Shown: positions 41,159-51,212, counted from the stretch's first letter. The stretch is 64,000 nt of DNA from JAAYAY01 sp964563135 (GCA_964563135.1 CAZLWV010000020.1:7579-71578); one strand, 5' to 3'. Program-made: numbers and translations. The notes: a model not told the origin generated them from the letters alone.

Positions 41159-43207
41159 TCACTCTGTCGCCACCGCTTCAATCATCACCATCTCCAGCGG
41201 CTTCAGCTTGAACTCGTATTTCTGTCCGGCATCCAGCCGCTCGGGAATACCTCGAACACCTTCCGACCAGGGAGCGGCAATTCGAAAACTGCCCGATGGG
41301 CTGGGAAGCTCCAGGGCTTCTGCCAGGCTGAGCGAAATCGACTGCGGTTTATCGGCCGGATTCCGCAGGGTGAGAATCCCTTTCCGGGGCGACCAGGCCC
41401 CGTAGCCGTAGACCTCCGCCTTGCCGGGGTCGCCTCCGACCCAGTGGACGTCGACGAGCACGTCGGCGTTCTCCCGCGACCAGCGGGCGCACTCGGCCAG
41501 CACGTCCCAGGCCTCGTCGGTCATTCGCGCGGGGGTCACGTAGAGTTCCAGAAGCTGCGTGCCTCCGGCAAAGGCCATGCGGATTTCGTCGGGAAGGTCC
41601 TTCACGTCGCCCACCATCTTGCCCGCCGCACCCAGTTCGGCCTGGCAGAGGCTCACGATCATCAGTGAATTCAAGGGATAGAGCGGCGCCCGATCGACGA
41701 TCATTTGCCGCACGAACATGTCGCGGTAGGTAATCGATTTCTCCCGCATGGAGCCGACCCCGTGAAAACCCAGGTCGTCGCCGTTTCGCCACACCGAGTC
41801 GCCATACCAGAGCCAGTAGGGAGAGGGCCAGGTGCCGGTCGTGATGCTCAGGTAGACGTCGGGACGCAACTGGCGCAGCTCCCCGGTGAGCTTGAGCAGA
41901 GCCTCCACGTCGGCGCCGAACTCGTTGTCCGCCCCCGGCGAGCCAAGCCCCTGCCCGATCCCGTCGAACTTGAAGTAGTTGGCACCGTACTTGGAGATCA
42001 TTTCCTTGCAGGAGTCGGCGTAACGGGCGTAGTAGGTCGGACCGGCCAGCGAGAAGCCGCGCAAGTTCGTCTCAAAGCCCTGGGTCTTGCCGTACTCGAG
42101 CCGGTCAGCCTTCGCCTGCCCATAGCCCCCCCAGGGTGAAAGCCAGACGCCGATCGACGAGTCCTGCTCCTGCGCCGCCTTCTGGTGTGGCCCGAACCCA
42201 TTGGGAAAACCGTCGTGGAACTTCCATAGCGTCTTGGGGTCGTCCCAGCCGTCGTCGAAGACAAAACTGTCCAGCGGCACGCCCCGCTTCTGGTACATCT
42301 CACGGCCAAAATGCTCGATGACCGCCAGGCACTTTGCCTCGTCCATTCGCCGGTCCGGCCAGGCGATGTCCCACCAGGAATTGTAGTGGAGAAACAGCCG
42401 ATAAGGGCGCGCCCGCTGACGCTCGAGGTCGAAGAGAAACGCCCGTCGCAACTGGCCCGGCGGAGCAACTCCCACCACGGCCCTCCGCGTCCACCCGTCG
42501 GCCGATTCCACCCCGCCGCGATACCGCGCCCTGCATTGAAGGCGGCTATCGGCCACCCGGTTGTCGGCCAGCGGATGCTCACAGGCGAAGTACACGTTGC
42601 CGGCGACCACGGGCGAGCCGCTCACCGTGCCGGCAACATGCGCCTCCACGTGGTCGGCCTCCAGGACGATCGCGCCCTCGAGGTTGGCGGGAGTCTGTCT
42701 CGGCGCGATCGCCAGCTCGGTGCGGACCGCGTTGGAGTGGTCGCGGAGTTCGGCACTCCAGAGAATATCGAGTTGATCGTCGGCCGATGCCAGCCGCATG
42801 CTCGCCCGCCAGCCGGGCTGGTGCAACGCGGCCCGGACTGCCTTCTCGTCCGGTTCCAGCCGGGCCAGCTTCAACTCCTCCGCCACCTGCAGCGCGGAGG
42901 CTGCCAGTTGCCGTCCTCCCGCCAACTCGATGCGGAACGCCTCGGCCGCCTGGGGCCGAAGAACCTGCCGGGCGATCCGGTCCTCGATCCGAAGCAGGCG
43001 AAACTCCCCCTGTGCCACCCGCCACGTCACGGAGAGCACGGCATTCTCCAGAACGAGCTGCCCGTCGGCCAACCTGGCCGCGGCTGTTCCGGGCTCGGGG
43101 CCCGGGAACTCCACCGCCGCTGCCGACTCGGGCAGCGACCAGACACACACCACGGCAGCCGCCATGGCCACGGTGACGACAACTCCCCTGCGCTGTCTTG
43201 CCGGCAT
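41159..43207 (-). CDS. exported GH36-like alpha-galactosidase-type protein
   Basis: 682 residues; signal peptide after a basic start (MPARQRRGVVVTVAMAAAVV). AAGGGG 6 nt upstream supports the ATG at 43207. The N-terminal 220 residues are a beta-sandwich. The barrel contains PYRLFLHYNSWWDIAWPD, DSFVFDDGWDDPKTLWKFHD (the WxWDDG-like motif), GVWLSPWGGYG, and GANYFKFDGIGQG with the candidate nucleophile Asp. The YNSWWD, DDGWD and KFDG signature order is that of melibiase/GH36 enzymes. A C-terminal beta-domain follows (ILTLRNPADKPQSISLSL). Alpha-galactosidase is the best guess, but related families act on other alpha-linked sugars. Confidence 0.8.
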   Translation of the reverse strand: MPARQRRGVVVTVAMAAAVVCVWSLPESAAAVEFPGPEPGTAAARLADGQLVLENAVLSVTWRVAQGEFRLLRIEDRIARQVLRPQAAEAFRIELAGGRQLAASALQVAEELKLARLEPDEKAVRAALHQPGWRASMRLASADDQLDILWSAELRDHSNAVRTELAIAPRQTPANLEGAIVLEADHVEAHVAGTVSGSPVVAGNVYFACEHPLADNRVADSRLQCRARYRGGVESADGWTRRAVVGVAPPGQLRRAFLFDLERQRARPYRLFLHYNSWWDIAWPDRRMDEAKCLAVIEHFGREMYQKRGVPLDSFVFDDGWDDPKTLWKFHDGFPNGFGPHQKAAQEQDSSIGVWLSPWGGYGQAKADRLEYGKTQGFETNLRGFSLAGPTYYARYADSCKEMISKYGANYFKFDGIGQGLGSPGADNEFGADVEALLKLTGELRQLRPDVYLSITTGTWPSPYWLWYGDSVWRNGDDLGFHGVGSMREKSITYRDMFVRQMIVDRAPLYPLNSLMIVSLCQAELGAAGKMVGDVKDLPDEIRMAFAGGTQLLELYVTPARMTDEAWDVLAECARWSRENADVLVDVHWVGGDPGKAEVYGYGAWSPRKGILTLRNPADKPQSISLSLAEALELPSPSGSFRIAAPWSEGVRGIPERLDAGQKYEFKLKPLEMVMIEAVATE

Positions 43208-43287
43208 ACAATCCCCTTTCCGAGACTTCAGCCACCTGAAGCAACGGTCCCGATTGTATGCGGCCGCACCCGTCTCTGGCTACACCC

Positions 43288-44193
43288 CTACCGCCAGGCA
43301 AGTTCCAGCGGCCGGCCGTGGGCTTCGTGGGAAGTGTCCAGGCACTGGAGCGTCAGGCGGAGGCCGTCGGGCCGTAGCTGGGCATCGGCCCAGCCTCGGG
43401 GCTGCTTCGCATCGAACAGCCACGCCAAAGCCGCAAGATTCACCAGGTGCAGCCCGTCGACCCGGGCGTGCTCCCAGCGATGGCTGTGGCCGAAGATGAA
43501 GGCTTTCACCCGTTTGCGCGGCAGGATCACCTTGTAGAATTCTTCGGTATCGAGCAGTGCGCTCTTGAGCATGTCTTCATTGCCTTCGACGAGCGGATAA
43601 TGGTGTGCCACCAGGAGCGCCGGCTTTTCCGGACGCCGATCGAGCTGGTCGGCCAGCCACTGGAGCTGCAGCGCACCCATTCTTCCCGGAGTCGAGTTCG
43701 TCTTGTCGAGCGAGTCGAGTATGAACCAGTCGGCATGGGGGGCCTCGATAAGCCTCACATGCCGGCCCGGAACTGGAGCCGGAACGACCTGCTGATCGGG
43801 AAATACTTCCCAAAAACTCTCCCGGTTGTCGTGATTACCCATTGCCAGCACGATCGGCATCGCAATGGGGGCCGCCAGCTTCCTCAATTGCTGGTAATCG
43901 CCCGTCTCCCCACTGTTGAATGCGCAATCCCCCGCCACAATCACCCCCGCGGGGCGCCAGTCGACACCCAGATACTCGCCTCGTGCCTGTTCGAAAGTCT
44001 GGGTGGGATAGATCTGGCGAGCCACCTTCTCGGAATCCTCGGAGATATGAATGTCGGCCAGGAGCACGAAACGGTTGGGATCGACCGGCGCGTCGGCAGA
44101 CCAGAGCCGTCCTTGAAGCAGCAAAGAGGCGACTCCAGCCCCCAGGGAACCGGCAAGCATCTCACGACGGGTAATCTTCCGGGCCAACACCAT
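43288..44193 (-). CDS. Tat-exported calcineurin-like metallophosphoesterase
   Basis: 301 residues. ATG at 44193 gives MVLARKITRREMLAGSLGAG, a twin-arginine leader, and the frame upstream is not leader-like. All five metallophosphoesterase motifs are present: LLADIHISED (Asp, His), VIVAGDCAFNSG (Gly-Asp), LAMGNHDNRESF (Gly-Asn-His-Asp), LLVAHHYPLVEG (His) and IFGHSHRWEHA (Gly-His-x-His). It would hydrolyse phosphomono- or diesters in the periplasm. It is about 80 bp downstream of nothing on its own strand and is divergent from the alkaline phosphatase at 44693. Confidence 0.92.
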   Translation of the reverse strand: MVLARKITRREMLAGSLGAGVASLLLQGRLWSADAPVDPNRFVLLADIHISEDSEKVARQIYPTQTFEQARGEYLGVDWRPAGVIVAGDCAFNSGETGDYQQLRKLAAPIAMPIVLAMGNHDNRESFWEVFPDQQVVPAPVPGRHVRLIEAPHADWFILDSLDKTNSTPGRMGALQLQWLADQLDRRPEKPALLVAHHYPLVEGNEDMLKSALLDTEEFYKVILPRKRVKAFIFGHSHRWEHARVDGLHLVNLAALAWLFDAKQPRGWADAQLRPDGLRLTLQCLDTSHEAHGRPLELAWR

Positions 44194-44692
44194 GGTCAGT
44201 ATCTCCAACGAGTTCGGGTGCACGATGGCTGCGGTAGGTCTAACGGGGCAGCCGCGGGACCCCTTGGCTCCGCGACGCCGGACGAAACAATAGACTATTA
44301 TTGACGGTCGGCCCTCGCGATTCCATACTGAGAACCAGTCCCAAATCCGCGAGCAGGGACTCCCCGCCGGGAACCGTTGCCGCGGTATCCGTGCTTCTGG
44401 GATCGACACCGGAATTCCCGCCTCAACGGACCCGCCGATTCCCCACCGCGTTTCCGGGCTGCTGACAAGACCAACGATCGTGCATACCCAAGCCCTTGAG
44501 AGGCTTCCGCTGTTTGCCGGGGCTCTCTGCGCTGTTCGGAACTGAAGTATCCCACAAATGTCGTACGAGTTCCGCCGCAAGGGTGATCCGCCGCTCGCCC
44601 CGTCTGCCACAACCGCGCATCGGAGCGGCACAGGATCCGGCCAGTCTGTCCAACCAAGAATCTGTGAGAACATCCAACACAAGGATTATTCC
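44194..44692. other. divergent region between two phosphatase genes
   Basis: 499 bp with no gene. The plus-strand frame of the alkaline phosphatase is open here but is not family-like. An AT-rich inverted repeat, CAATA-GACTAT-TATTG, lies at 44288-44303 in GC-rich surroundings, about 95 bp upstream of the metallophosphoesterase start; it could be part of a promoter or operator for one of the two genes. I could not find a Pho box. Confidence 0.4.
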
Positions 44693-46225
44693 ATGCTTCG
44701 CAAAGCCCTGGTGCTGCTGTGGCTCGGTCTGCTGATTGCGGTCTCTACTGTGGCTGCGGCCGACGACAAGGCCCCCAAGCGTTACGTGTTCGTAATGATC
44801 TGCGACGGGGCCGGATTCAACACGTTCAACGCCACGAGCATGTACGAGGGCAAATGGGACTCGGCCACGGGGCGGGGCATGCAGGTCTACAATGGCCCGG
44901 CCTGGAAGAGTCTGGCCGCCACGACCTATCCGCTCAACACGTCGGAGAAACCGCTGGGCACCGGCCGGCAGGATCCAGCCCTGGTCTACGATCCGGCTAA
45001 GGCCTGGGACCCCAAGACCGGCTACGAGTGGGCGACAGCCGGATATACCGACTCGGCCGCAGCCGGCACAGCCCTCTCCACCGGCCAGAAGACCTTCAAC
45101 AATGCCATCAACTGGAGCGATCTCAACCAGCCGATCGCGCCCACCATACCGGAACTGGCCGGATCGCTGGGCCTTGCGGCGGGCGTAGTCACGTCGGTCG
45201 AATGGTCGCACGCCACGCCCGCGGCGTTCAGCAACGCCCACGCGGCCGAACGCGACGAGTATCAGACCATCGCCCAGCAGATGATTCGCGGCGGCGTGCT
45301 CGATGTGATCATGGGAACGGGCAATCCCGATTTCGACAACAACGGTCAGCCCTGGAAGCCCACCAAGGTCCAGAAAACCGCGGCCGAGAAGGCCGCCGAG
45401 GCCGCCAAGGGAATCACCGGCGAGATCGCCCAGGAACGTGAATACAAGTATGTAGGGGGCAAGGAGGTCTGGTTGGCAATCGAGGCCGCGCGCAAGACCC
45501 CCGACGGACTCTACTATGGCTTCCGTCCCGTGTCGACCAAGGCCGAGTTCGAAGCCCTTTGCCAGGGGCAGCCACCGGCCAAGGTGCTGGGGACCGCCGA
45601 GGCCGCCACCACGCTGCAGCAGGCCCGCACGAAGACCGGCAACAAGCATCCCGATGACGACACGCCTCTGAACGCGAATGTCCCCACCCTCAACACGATG
45701 GTTCGCGGCGCGCTCAACGTGCTCGGCCGCAGGCCCAACGGATTCTTCCTCATGATCGAAGGGGGGGCCATCGACTGGGCCAATCACAACGGCCTCCCCG
45801 GCCGCGTGATCCAGGAACAGATGGATTTCAACCGGGCGGTGGAAACGGTCGTCCAGTGGATCGAAACCCACAGCAACTGGGAAGAAAGCCTGGTCATCGT
45901 CACCTCCGACCACGAGACGGGCCTCGTCCGCGGCCCCGATTCCGACCAGGATCCCCTGCGGCCGCTGGTCGACAACGGCCCCGGCAAGATCCCCGGGCTG
46001 GCTTACCATTCCAAGAAGCACAGCAACAGCCTGGTGCCGGTCTTTGCCCGCGGCATCGGCACCGATCAGTTGGACTCGCTCATCGTGGGCAACGATCCGG
46101 TGCTCGGACCCTACATCGACAACACGGGGATCACCCGGATCCTCCGGACGGCCGTTGAATCGGCCGCCGCCAGGCCGACCCTCACCGAAGGCAAGGCTCC
46201 CGCGGTGCCCGTGTCCGCTCAGTGA
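44693..46225 (+). CDS. secreted alkaline phosphatase (PhoA superfamily)
   Basis: 510 residues. ATG at 44693 follows AAGGA and gives the signal peptide MLRKALVLLWLGLLIAVSTV. Alkaline phosphatase motifs: VFVMICDGAGF (metal-ligand Asp), GYTDSAAAGTALSTGQKT (catalytic Ser within DSA), WSHATPAAF (metal His), LMIEGGAIDWANH (Glu, Asp, His), TSDHETG and KHSNSLVPVF. It removes phosphate from organic esters in the periplasm. It heads a plus-strand run of three exported proteins (followed by DUF1080 33 bp later and GH20 39 bp after that), so they are likely co-transcribed. Confidence 0.93.
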   Translation: MLRKALVLLWLGLLIAVSTVAAADDKAPKRYVFVMICDGAGFNTFNATSMYEGKWDSATGRGMQVYNGPAWKSLAATTYPLNTSEKPLGTGRQDPALVYDPAKAWDPKTGYEWATAGYTDSAAAGTALSTGQKTFNNAINWSDLNQPIAPTIPELAGSLGLAAGVVTSVEWSHATPAAFSNAHAAERDEYQTIAQQMIRGGVLDVIMGTGNPDFDNNGQPWKPTKVQKTAAEKAAEAAKGITGEIAQEREYKYVGGKEVWLAIEAARKTPDGLYYGFRPVSTKAEFEALCQGQPPAKVLGTAEAATTLQQARTKTGNKHPDDDTPLNANVPTLNTMVRGALNVLGRRPNGFFLMIEGGAIDWANHNGLPGRVIQEQMDFNRAVETVVQWIETHSNWEESLVIVTSDHETGLVRGPDSDQDPLRPLVDNGPGKIPGLAYHSKKHSNSLVPVFARGIGTDQLDSLIVGNDPVLGPYIDNTGITRILRTAVESAAARPTLTEGKAPAVPVSAQ

Positions 46226-46258
46226 TCACATCGTGCCCCTTTCCAGTTGGAGAACACC

Positions 46259-46993
46259 ATGCTTCGCTCCCTGACCATCTCGGTTCTGCTCCTGTGTGCC
46301 TCGAGCGTTCTGGCGGCCGAACCTCAATCGGCCCCCCCCGAGCCCGACGGCATGAAGCCCTTGTTCAACGGAAAGGATCTGACCGGCTGGGACGGCGATC
46401 CAAGGCTCTGGTCGGTCAGGGACGGCGCGATCCGCGGCGAGACGACTGCGGACAACAAGGCCAACGGCAACACATTCCTGATCTGGAAAGACGGCGTGGT
46501 CAGGGATTTCGAACTGCGGCTCTCTTTCCGCTGCACGGCGACCAACAACTCAGGCATCCAGTACCGTTCGAAACACATCACCGACAATCCCAAGAATCCT
46601 TGGGTGGTCCGCGGCTATCAGCACGAAATCCGCAATGAGGTCAAGCTCCCGAGCGTCTCCGGGTTCATCTACGACGAAGGCGGCAAACGCGGCCGCATGT
46701 GTCTGGTGGGCGAGAAGGCCGTCTGGGGTGAGGACGGCAAGAAGGAGGTGACCGGCAGCCTGATCGACGCCGACCAGTACGCCCGGCTGCTGAAGCTCGA
46801 CGACTGGAACGACGTGGTGATCCTCGCCAAGGGTCCCCACATCCAGCACTACCTCAATGGTCGTTTGATCCTCGACTGCACCGACAACCATCCGCAGGGG
46901 GCGCTTCGCGAAGGCGTCCTCGCTTTTCAGCTTCATGCCGGCAACCCGATGTGGGCCGAGTTCAAGAACATCCGCCTCAAAGACATCGAGTGA
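46259..46993 (+). CDS. exported DUF1080 (3-keto-disaccharide hydrolase-like) protein
   Basis: 244 residues with signal peptide MLRSLTISVLLLCASSVLAA. DUF1080 hallmarks are MKPLFNGKDLTGWDGDPRLW near the start, SFRCTATNNSGIQYRSKHIT (strand with the conserved NSG) and the terminal FQLHAGNPMWAEFKNIRLKD. The fold is a concanavalin-type jelly roll. Some members cleave 3-keto-glycosides; many act as carbohydrate-binding modules. ATG at 46259, with GGAGAA 6 nt upstream. The planctomycete expansion of DUF1080 is well known. It is part of the alkaline phosphatase-GH20 run. Confidence 0.92.
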   Translation: MLRSLTISVLLLCASSVLAAEPQSAPPEPDGMKPLFNGKDLTGWDGDPRLWSVRDGAIRGETTADNKANGNTFLIWKDGVVRDFELRLSFRCTATNNSGIQYRSKHITDNPKNPWVVRGYQHEIRNEVKLPSVSGFIYDEGGKRGRMCLVGEKAVWGEDGKKEVTGSLIDADQYARLLKLDDWNDVVILAKGPHIQHYLNGRLILDCTDNHPQGALREGVLAFQLHAGNPMWAEFKNIRLKDIE

Positions 46994-47032
46994 TCCTCTT
47001 CCTGTTCTGGCTTCGTAAGGGGGGACGATTCC

Positions 47033-49444
47033 ATGCAACACCGACTCCTTTCCGCGGTTTGTGTCCTGGGTCTGGCGGTCGCGCAGGTCTGTGCCGCGCC
47101 GGCCGACGAAACTGGATCGCTGCGGCTGGTTCCTTTTCCAAAACAGGTGAAACTGACCGGCGGCACGCTGCGTCTGCAGCAGCCGCTCGCGGCTTCGCTC
47201 CCCAAGACGGTCGAGCTTGCGGCCCAGGCTTTCCTCCTGGACGAGCTCGTCCGGGCCGGCCTGCCGGCACCTGAGCTTGAGGCGACCGATGGTTCCGGGC
47301 TTGTCGTTCGGCTCACGGCCAAGGCCAGGCCGGAGGTCGTTCTGCCGGACCTGCGGGTAGAAGCCGGTGATGAAGACTATGCGCTGGTCGTCACCCCCGA
47401 CGGCGCCGCGATCGTCGCCCCGGCCGTACCCGGTCTCTTCCACGGCTTGGCGACACTCGGACAACTCGTTCGCGCCAATCGTCGGGACGGGGCAATCCCG
47501 TGCCTGACCATCCAAGACTGGCCGAGTGTGCGCTGGCGCGCGTTTCAGGACGACATCACCCGCGGTCCGAGCACGAACCTGTCGGAGTTGAAACGCGACG
47601 TCGCCCGCGGCGCGATGCTGAAAATGAACCTCTTCACCTACTACATGCAGCATCAGTTCGCCTTCGCCAGGCATCCGCTTGTGGGACCGAAAGATGGTTC
47701 GCTGACGGCCGAAGAACTGGACGGCCTGGTGAAGCATGGCCGGCCGCTGGGCGTCGAGATCCTCGGAAACCAGCAGTCCTTTGCCCACATGCAACACACG
47801 CTGGCCCATCCCGAGTACGCCCACCTGAAGCAGGACGACCGCACCCTGTCGCCCGTTCACGAAGGAACCTACAAGCTGCTCGACGACTTCTACCGCGAAG
47901 TCCTGCCGATTCTCCCCTTCGAGATGTTCAACGTCTGCTGCGACGAAACCTGGGGACTGGGCCTGCAGGGGCCCACGAAGGCCCTCGGCGACGAGATTGG
48001 CCCCGGCGGCGTCTACGTGCGGCACATCGGCCGGGTCTATGAACTCGTCCATGGCAAGTACGGCAAACGGATGATGATGTGGGGCGACGTGATCCTCAGT
48101 CATCCCGACAAGCTCGAGTCGATTCCCAAGGACGTGGTCATGCTCACCTGGGGCTATGCACCCAAGGACAGTTTCGAGGATCAGATTGCCCCCTTTGCCC
48201 GGTCGGGCTACGAGTTCTTCGTCTGCCCCGGCGTGAACAACTGGAGCCGCGTGCTCCCCGACTTTCGCGCCGCGGCCGTCAATATCCAGAACTTCGTCCG
48301 CGACGGAGTCAAGCACGGGGCCATCGGAGTGCTCAACACGTCGTGGGACGACGACGGCGAGAACCTGAATGCCCCCAACTGGTACGGATTCGCCTGGGGT
48401 GCGGAGTGTGCCTGGAACGCTTCGAGGACTCCTCAGGCGGATTTCGACCGGCGGATCGGCGCGGTGCTCCAGGGCGAAACGGGCGAGGATTACGGCAAGG
48501 CAATCCAACTGCTGTCGTCGCCGGGCCTTGGCGGCATGATGAACAGCCGCTTCTGGGACATGACCGCGGGCTTGGTGCGGCCCGAGACCCCGGAGTCGGC
48601 GGAGAACCTCAAGATCGTCCGGGAGGCCATCGAGCGGCTGCAGTCCTGCCGGCAGACGGCAACGGCGGATGCCGACCTGATCGATTCGCTCCTGTTCGGT
48701 TCGCGGCGTCTGGAGCATTACTACCAAAGCCAGGTCGACCGGGCCACGGCCGCCGTGGAGTATGACGCGGCAACCCGGGCCGAGGCCGGCACGGCCGCTG
48801 CCCATCTCGACCGGGCCATTGCGGCCGTCAGCCGTACTGCCGAGAGGTACCGCAGACTGCGGCAGGAGTGGGAGGTGCTGTGGCATCGCGAAAACAAGCC
48901 CTACGCCCTCGACTGGTCGCTGGCCCGCTACGACGAGGCGATTGCCCGCTGCGAGGGCACGGTGAACCGGCTTGCGCAGGCCCGCAAGGAGGCGGAAGCA
49001 GGCAAACCCCTCCCCTCCGCGGCGGATCTGGGCTTGGAACTCTGGCAGAGACCGCAGAAACTCACCTGCCCGGGGCGAATCGAGTCCACCCTGGGAAACC
49101 ACGAGGATTACTTTCCCGAGTTCGCCTTCGACGGGAATTTCGAGACGTTCTACTGGTCAGATCGCGGCCTGGCTGCGGGCGACCACTTCACCCTGATGCT
49201 CGACGAACCTGCCGAGTGGAAGAGGGTGACGATCCTGCTCGGCACCCAGCGCTACCGCGAGGAATACGTGCACGCCGGTCTGCTGCAGATCCAGGCCCCC
49301 GACGGAAGCTGGAAAGATCTGAAGGAGCTCAGTTCGGCCAAGGTCGTGGCCGAACTGCCTGGCGGCCCGCTGAAAGGGATTCGGCTTCGCGTCCAGGAGC
49401 CGCAGAGGTTCTGGCTGATCGTGCGGGAGATCCAGCTGGAGTAG
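47033..49444 (+). CDS. exported GH20-type beta-N-acetylhexosaminidase with C-terminal discoidin-like domain
   Basis: 803 residues. AAGGGGGG sits 8 nt before the ATG at 47033; leader MQHRLLSAVCVLGLAVAQVC. Domains: GH20b-like alpha/beta domain (about 30-160, LRLVPFPKQVKLTGGTLRL), GH20-type barrel (about 165-500) with FNVCCDETWGLG carrying the catalytic Asp304-Glu305 pair and VLNTSWDDDGENLN as a later loop, a helical region (about 560-660), and an F5/8-type-C beta-domain at the C-terminus (FPEFAFDGNFETFYWSDRGL). GH20 enzymes use substrate-assisted catalysis on terminal GlcNAc/GalNAc residues. Activity is likely, though the barrel is diverged from classical chitobiases. Last gene of the run. Confidence 0.85.
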   Translation: MQHRLLSAVCVLGLAVAQVCAAPADETGSLRLVPFPKQVKLTGGTLRLQQPLAASLPKTVELAAQAFLLDELVRAGLPAPELEATDGSGLVVRLTAKARPEVVLPDLRVEAGDEDYALVVTPDGAAIVAPAVPGLFHGLATLGQLVRANRRDGAIPCLTIQDWPSVRWRAFQDDITRGPSTNLSELKRDVARGAMLKMNLFTYYMQHQFAFARHPLVGPKDGSLTAEELDGLVKHGRPLGVEILGNQQSFAHMQHTLAHPEYAHLKQDDRTLSPVHEGTYKLLDDFYREVLPILPFEMFNVCCDETWGLGLQGPTKALGDEIGPGGVYVRHIGRVYELVHGKYGKRMMMWGDVILSHPDKLESIPKDVVMLTWGYAPKDSFEDQIAPFARSGYEFFVCPGVNNWSRVLPDFRAAAVNIQNFVRDGVKHGAIGVLNTSWDDDGENLNAPNWYGFAWGAECAWNASRTPQADFDRRIGAVLQGETGEDYGKAIQLLSSPGLGGMMNSRFWDMTAGLVRPETPESAENLKIVREAIERLQSCRQTATADADLIDSLLFGSRRLEHYYQSQVDRATAAVEYDAATRAEAGTAAAHLDRAIAAVSRTAERYRRLRQEWEVLWHRENKPYALDWSLARYDEAIARCEGTVNRLAQARKEAEAGKPLPSAADLGLELWQRPQKLTCPGRIESTLGNHEDYFPEFAFDGNFETFYWSDRGLAAGDHFTLMLDEPAEWKRVTILLGTQRYREEYVHAGLLQIQAPDGSWKDLKELSSAKVVAELPGGPLKGIRLRVQEPQRFWLIVREIQLE

Positions 49445-49507
49445 TCTCCCGGAACCGACGGCCCCCGATTGCGTCTATTCCTGCCCGTGGTAAGCCCGCC
49501 AGTCACG

Positions 49508-50560
49508 TCAGGCCGACTTCAGCCCCGGATGGGCCCACTTGGAGAACGCCCTGTCCCAGGTCTTGATGGTCTCGCGAGCCGTTGCCAGCACGTCGGGCTG
49601 GGCGAGATTCCAGATTCTCGCACCCTCGTGGCCGCTCTGGCCGATGTTGTGAAGAAGCTCCGACCAGGCGGCCAGATCTCCGCCCCTCCTGGGGACCGGA
49701 AAAGAGGCAACCACCTGGTACATCGAGGCAACCGGAATATTGGTCACGGCATTCAGCGCGGCCTCCACCGAGTTGCCCGCGCCGGGGCGAGGATAGATCG
49801 CCAACTGGATTCCACCAGGGGAATTCGATGAAGGATGGGGCGGCTGCGGAAACCCCAGGGCCACTCCTTCCCTGGTTTCCGGCGACAGGTGGATCCAGAG
49901 CTGCGGGGCCTTGGGCCAGAGCTGGACCGGACTGTTGGGCATTGCCACCACGTCCCTCCAGTGTTCATCCACGCGCATGCGGCATGCCGCAAGCGCGTAG
50001 GCGACCACCTGCCCCCCGAGACCCTCGTGCGGCAGCTCGTAGTGGTGCCCAACGAGCGTTTCGTGCCCTCCGTGGACGAAAATCTGTCGCAGGCATTTGA
50101 CGAGCTGCGGGTGGTCGGGAGCCAGTCCGCTTCGCTGGGCGAACTCGGCCGCCAGGTCGTCCATCCAATTGGCCAGCTTGAACGGCATCTTCAGCGGGGC
50201 CAGATCGAGATTCAACTCGTCGGCAATCGCATCGTAAATCCGTCCGGAAAGCCGCTCCAGATGCCTGGGCGTCGGCGACCACTTGCGCCAGCCTGGACCG
50301 ATCGACCACTGCGCGGAACAAGCCACTTGCGTCGATCCTCCCGTCGTGACGAAGAATACCCCCCGCCGTATCTTGCCCGACGGATCATACTCGGCGTTGT
50401 AAATGAGCGTCCGATTCTGCCGTTTCCCCTGAAACAGCGGAAATGCATGTGTCCGGCCGAGTTTGTGTCCAAAAGCGGCATGTGCCCGCTGATGCACGCC
50501 GATCAACTCGTCCAGCAAGGGCCCGGTTGCCTGAGCCCACAATCGCCGCTGCTGATTCAT
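49508..50560 (-). CDS. hypothetical protein, no family recognised
   Basis: 350 residues from ATG 50560 (GGGGAG about 10 nt upstream); the frame is open 234 bp farther but that extension is Arg/Ser-rich and unlike the rest. No signal peptide or membrane segment. Features are a Trp-rich centre (WMDDLAAEFAQRSGLAP), motifs HGGHETLVGHHYELP and WHDVVAMPNSPVQLWPK-type spacing of His, Asp and Trp, and a C-terminal helical part. I cannot assign a fold or function. The gene converges on the GH20 gene. The composition matches the rest of the contig. Confidence 0.6.
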   Translation of the reverse strand: MNQQRRLWAQATGPLLDELIGVHQRAHAAFGHKLGRTHAFPLFQGKRQNRTLIYNAEYDPSGKIRRGVFFVTTGGSTQVACSAQWSIGPGWRKWSPTPRHLERLSGRIYDAIADELNLDLAPLKMPFKLANWMDDLAAEFAQRSGLAPDHPQLVKCLRQIFVHGGHETLVGHHYELPHEGLGGQVVAYALAACRMRVDEHWRDVVAMPNSPVQLWPKAPQLWIHLSPETREGVALGFPQPPHPSSNSPGGIQLAIYPRPGAGNSVEAALNAVTNIPVASMYQVVASFPVPRRGGDLAAWSELLHNIGQSGHEGARIWNLAQPDVLATARETIKTWDRAFSKWAHPGLKSA

Positions 50561-51212
50561 CGCGCGACGCTCCCCAGAGACAGATTCCGGCCCCCCTGCA
50601 CTCGTCCACGGCCAAGACCTGCACTTGGGTGGTGAGCGAGCCATGAGATCTCTTGCGCTCGAACGAGCACCAGTCACAACCTCGACTCTACCATGCCCGG
50701 CCGCTGACGGCAATCCGCGCCCCTTGCGGCGTCTGCCCGCCCAGCCGACCCCGGATCCGCATGATCTCGAGACTATGACTGCATAACTATTCACTCAGGC
50801 CGGCAGTCCCCGATATGCCGACGAGCTGCCTGCGGATGTCCCGGTCGACTGGTGAAGTGAAAACAGGAGAATCGTTCTCTGCTTCCGGTCAAAACCGCTT
50901 CGCGGCGCTCTCCCCTTCCGGCAAGCACCCTGCCCCCTTCGGCCAGGTGCCTCACGGGTGCGCCGTTCATTTCGCCTTCCGCTGCTGCGAGGGCAAAGGC
51001 GGCATACTGCCGAACTACGTCGCAAACTTGTTCCTGATGCATCCCGACCCTGGTCCTGCGCCGCAGACTTCAGCGATCGTGGAGTCTTTCATCACAATCA
51101 GCAACCGGCAGGAGCGGGCCAAGGGTGACCGGGCGGCAGTTCACAACCTGTTCTTCGGCCGCTGCCCGTTGGCGGCCCTGCTGCCCTGGAAACCCGACCG
51201 AACCGTGCTGGC

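Noticed and set aside
46550..49102. 850-codon open frame on the minus strand
   Set aside because: It is antisense to DUF1080 and GH20, whose catalytic motifs fix the coding strand.
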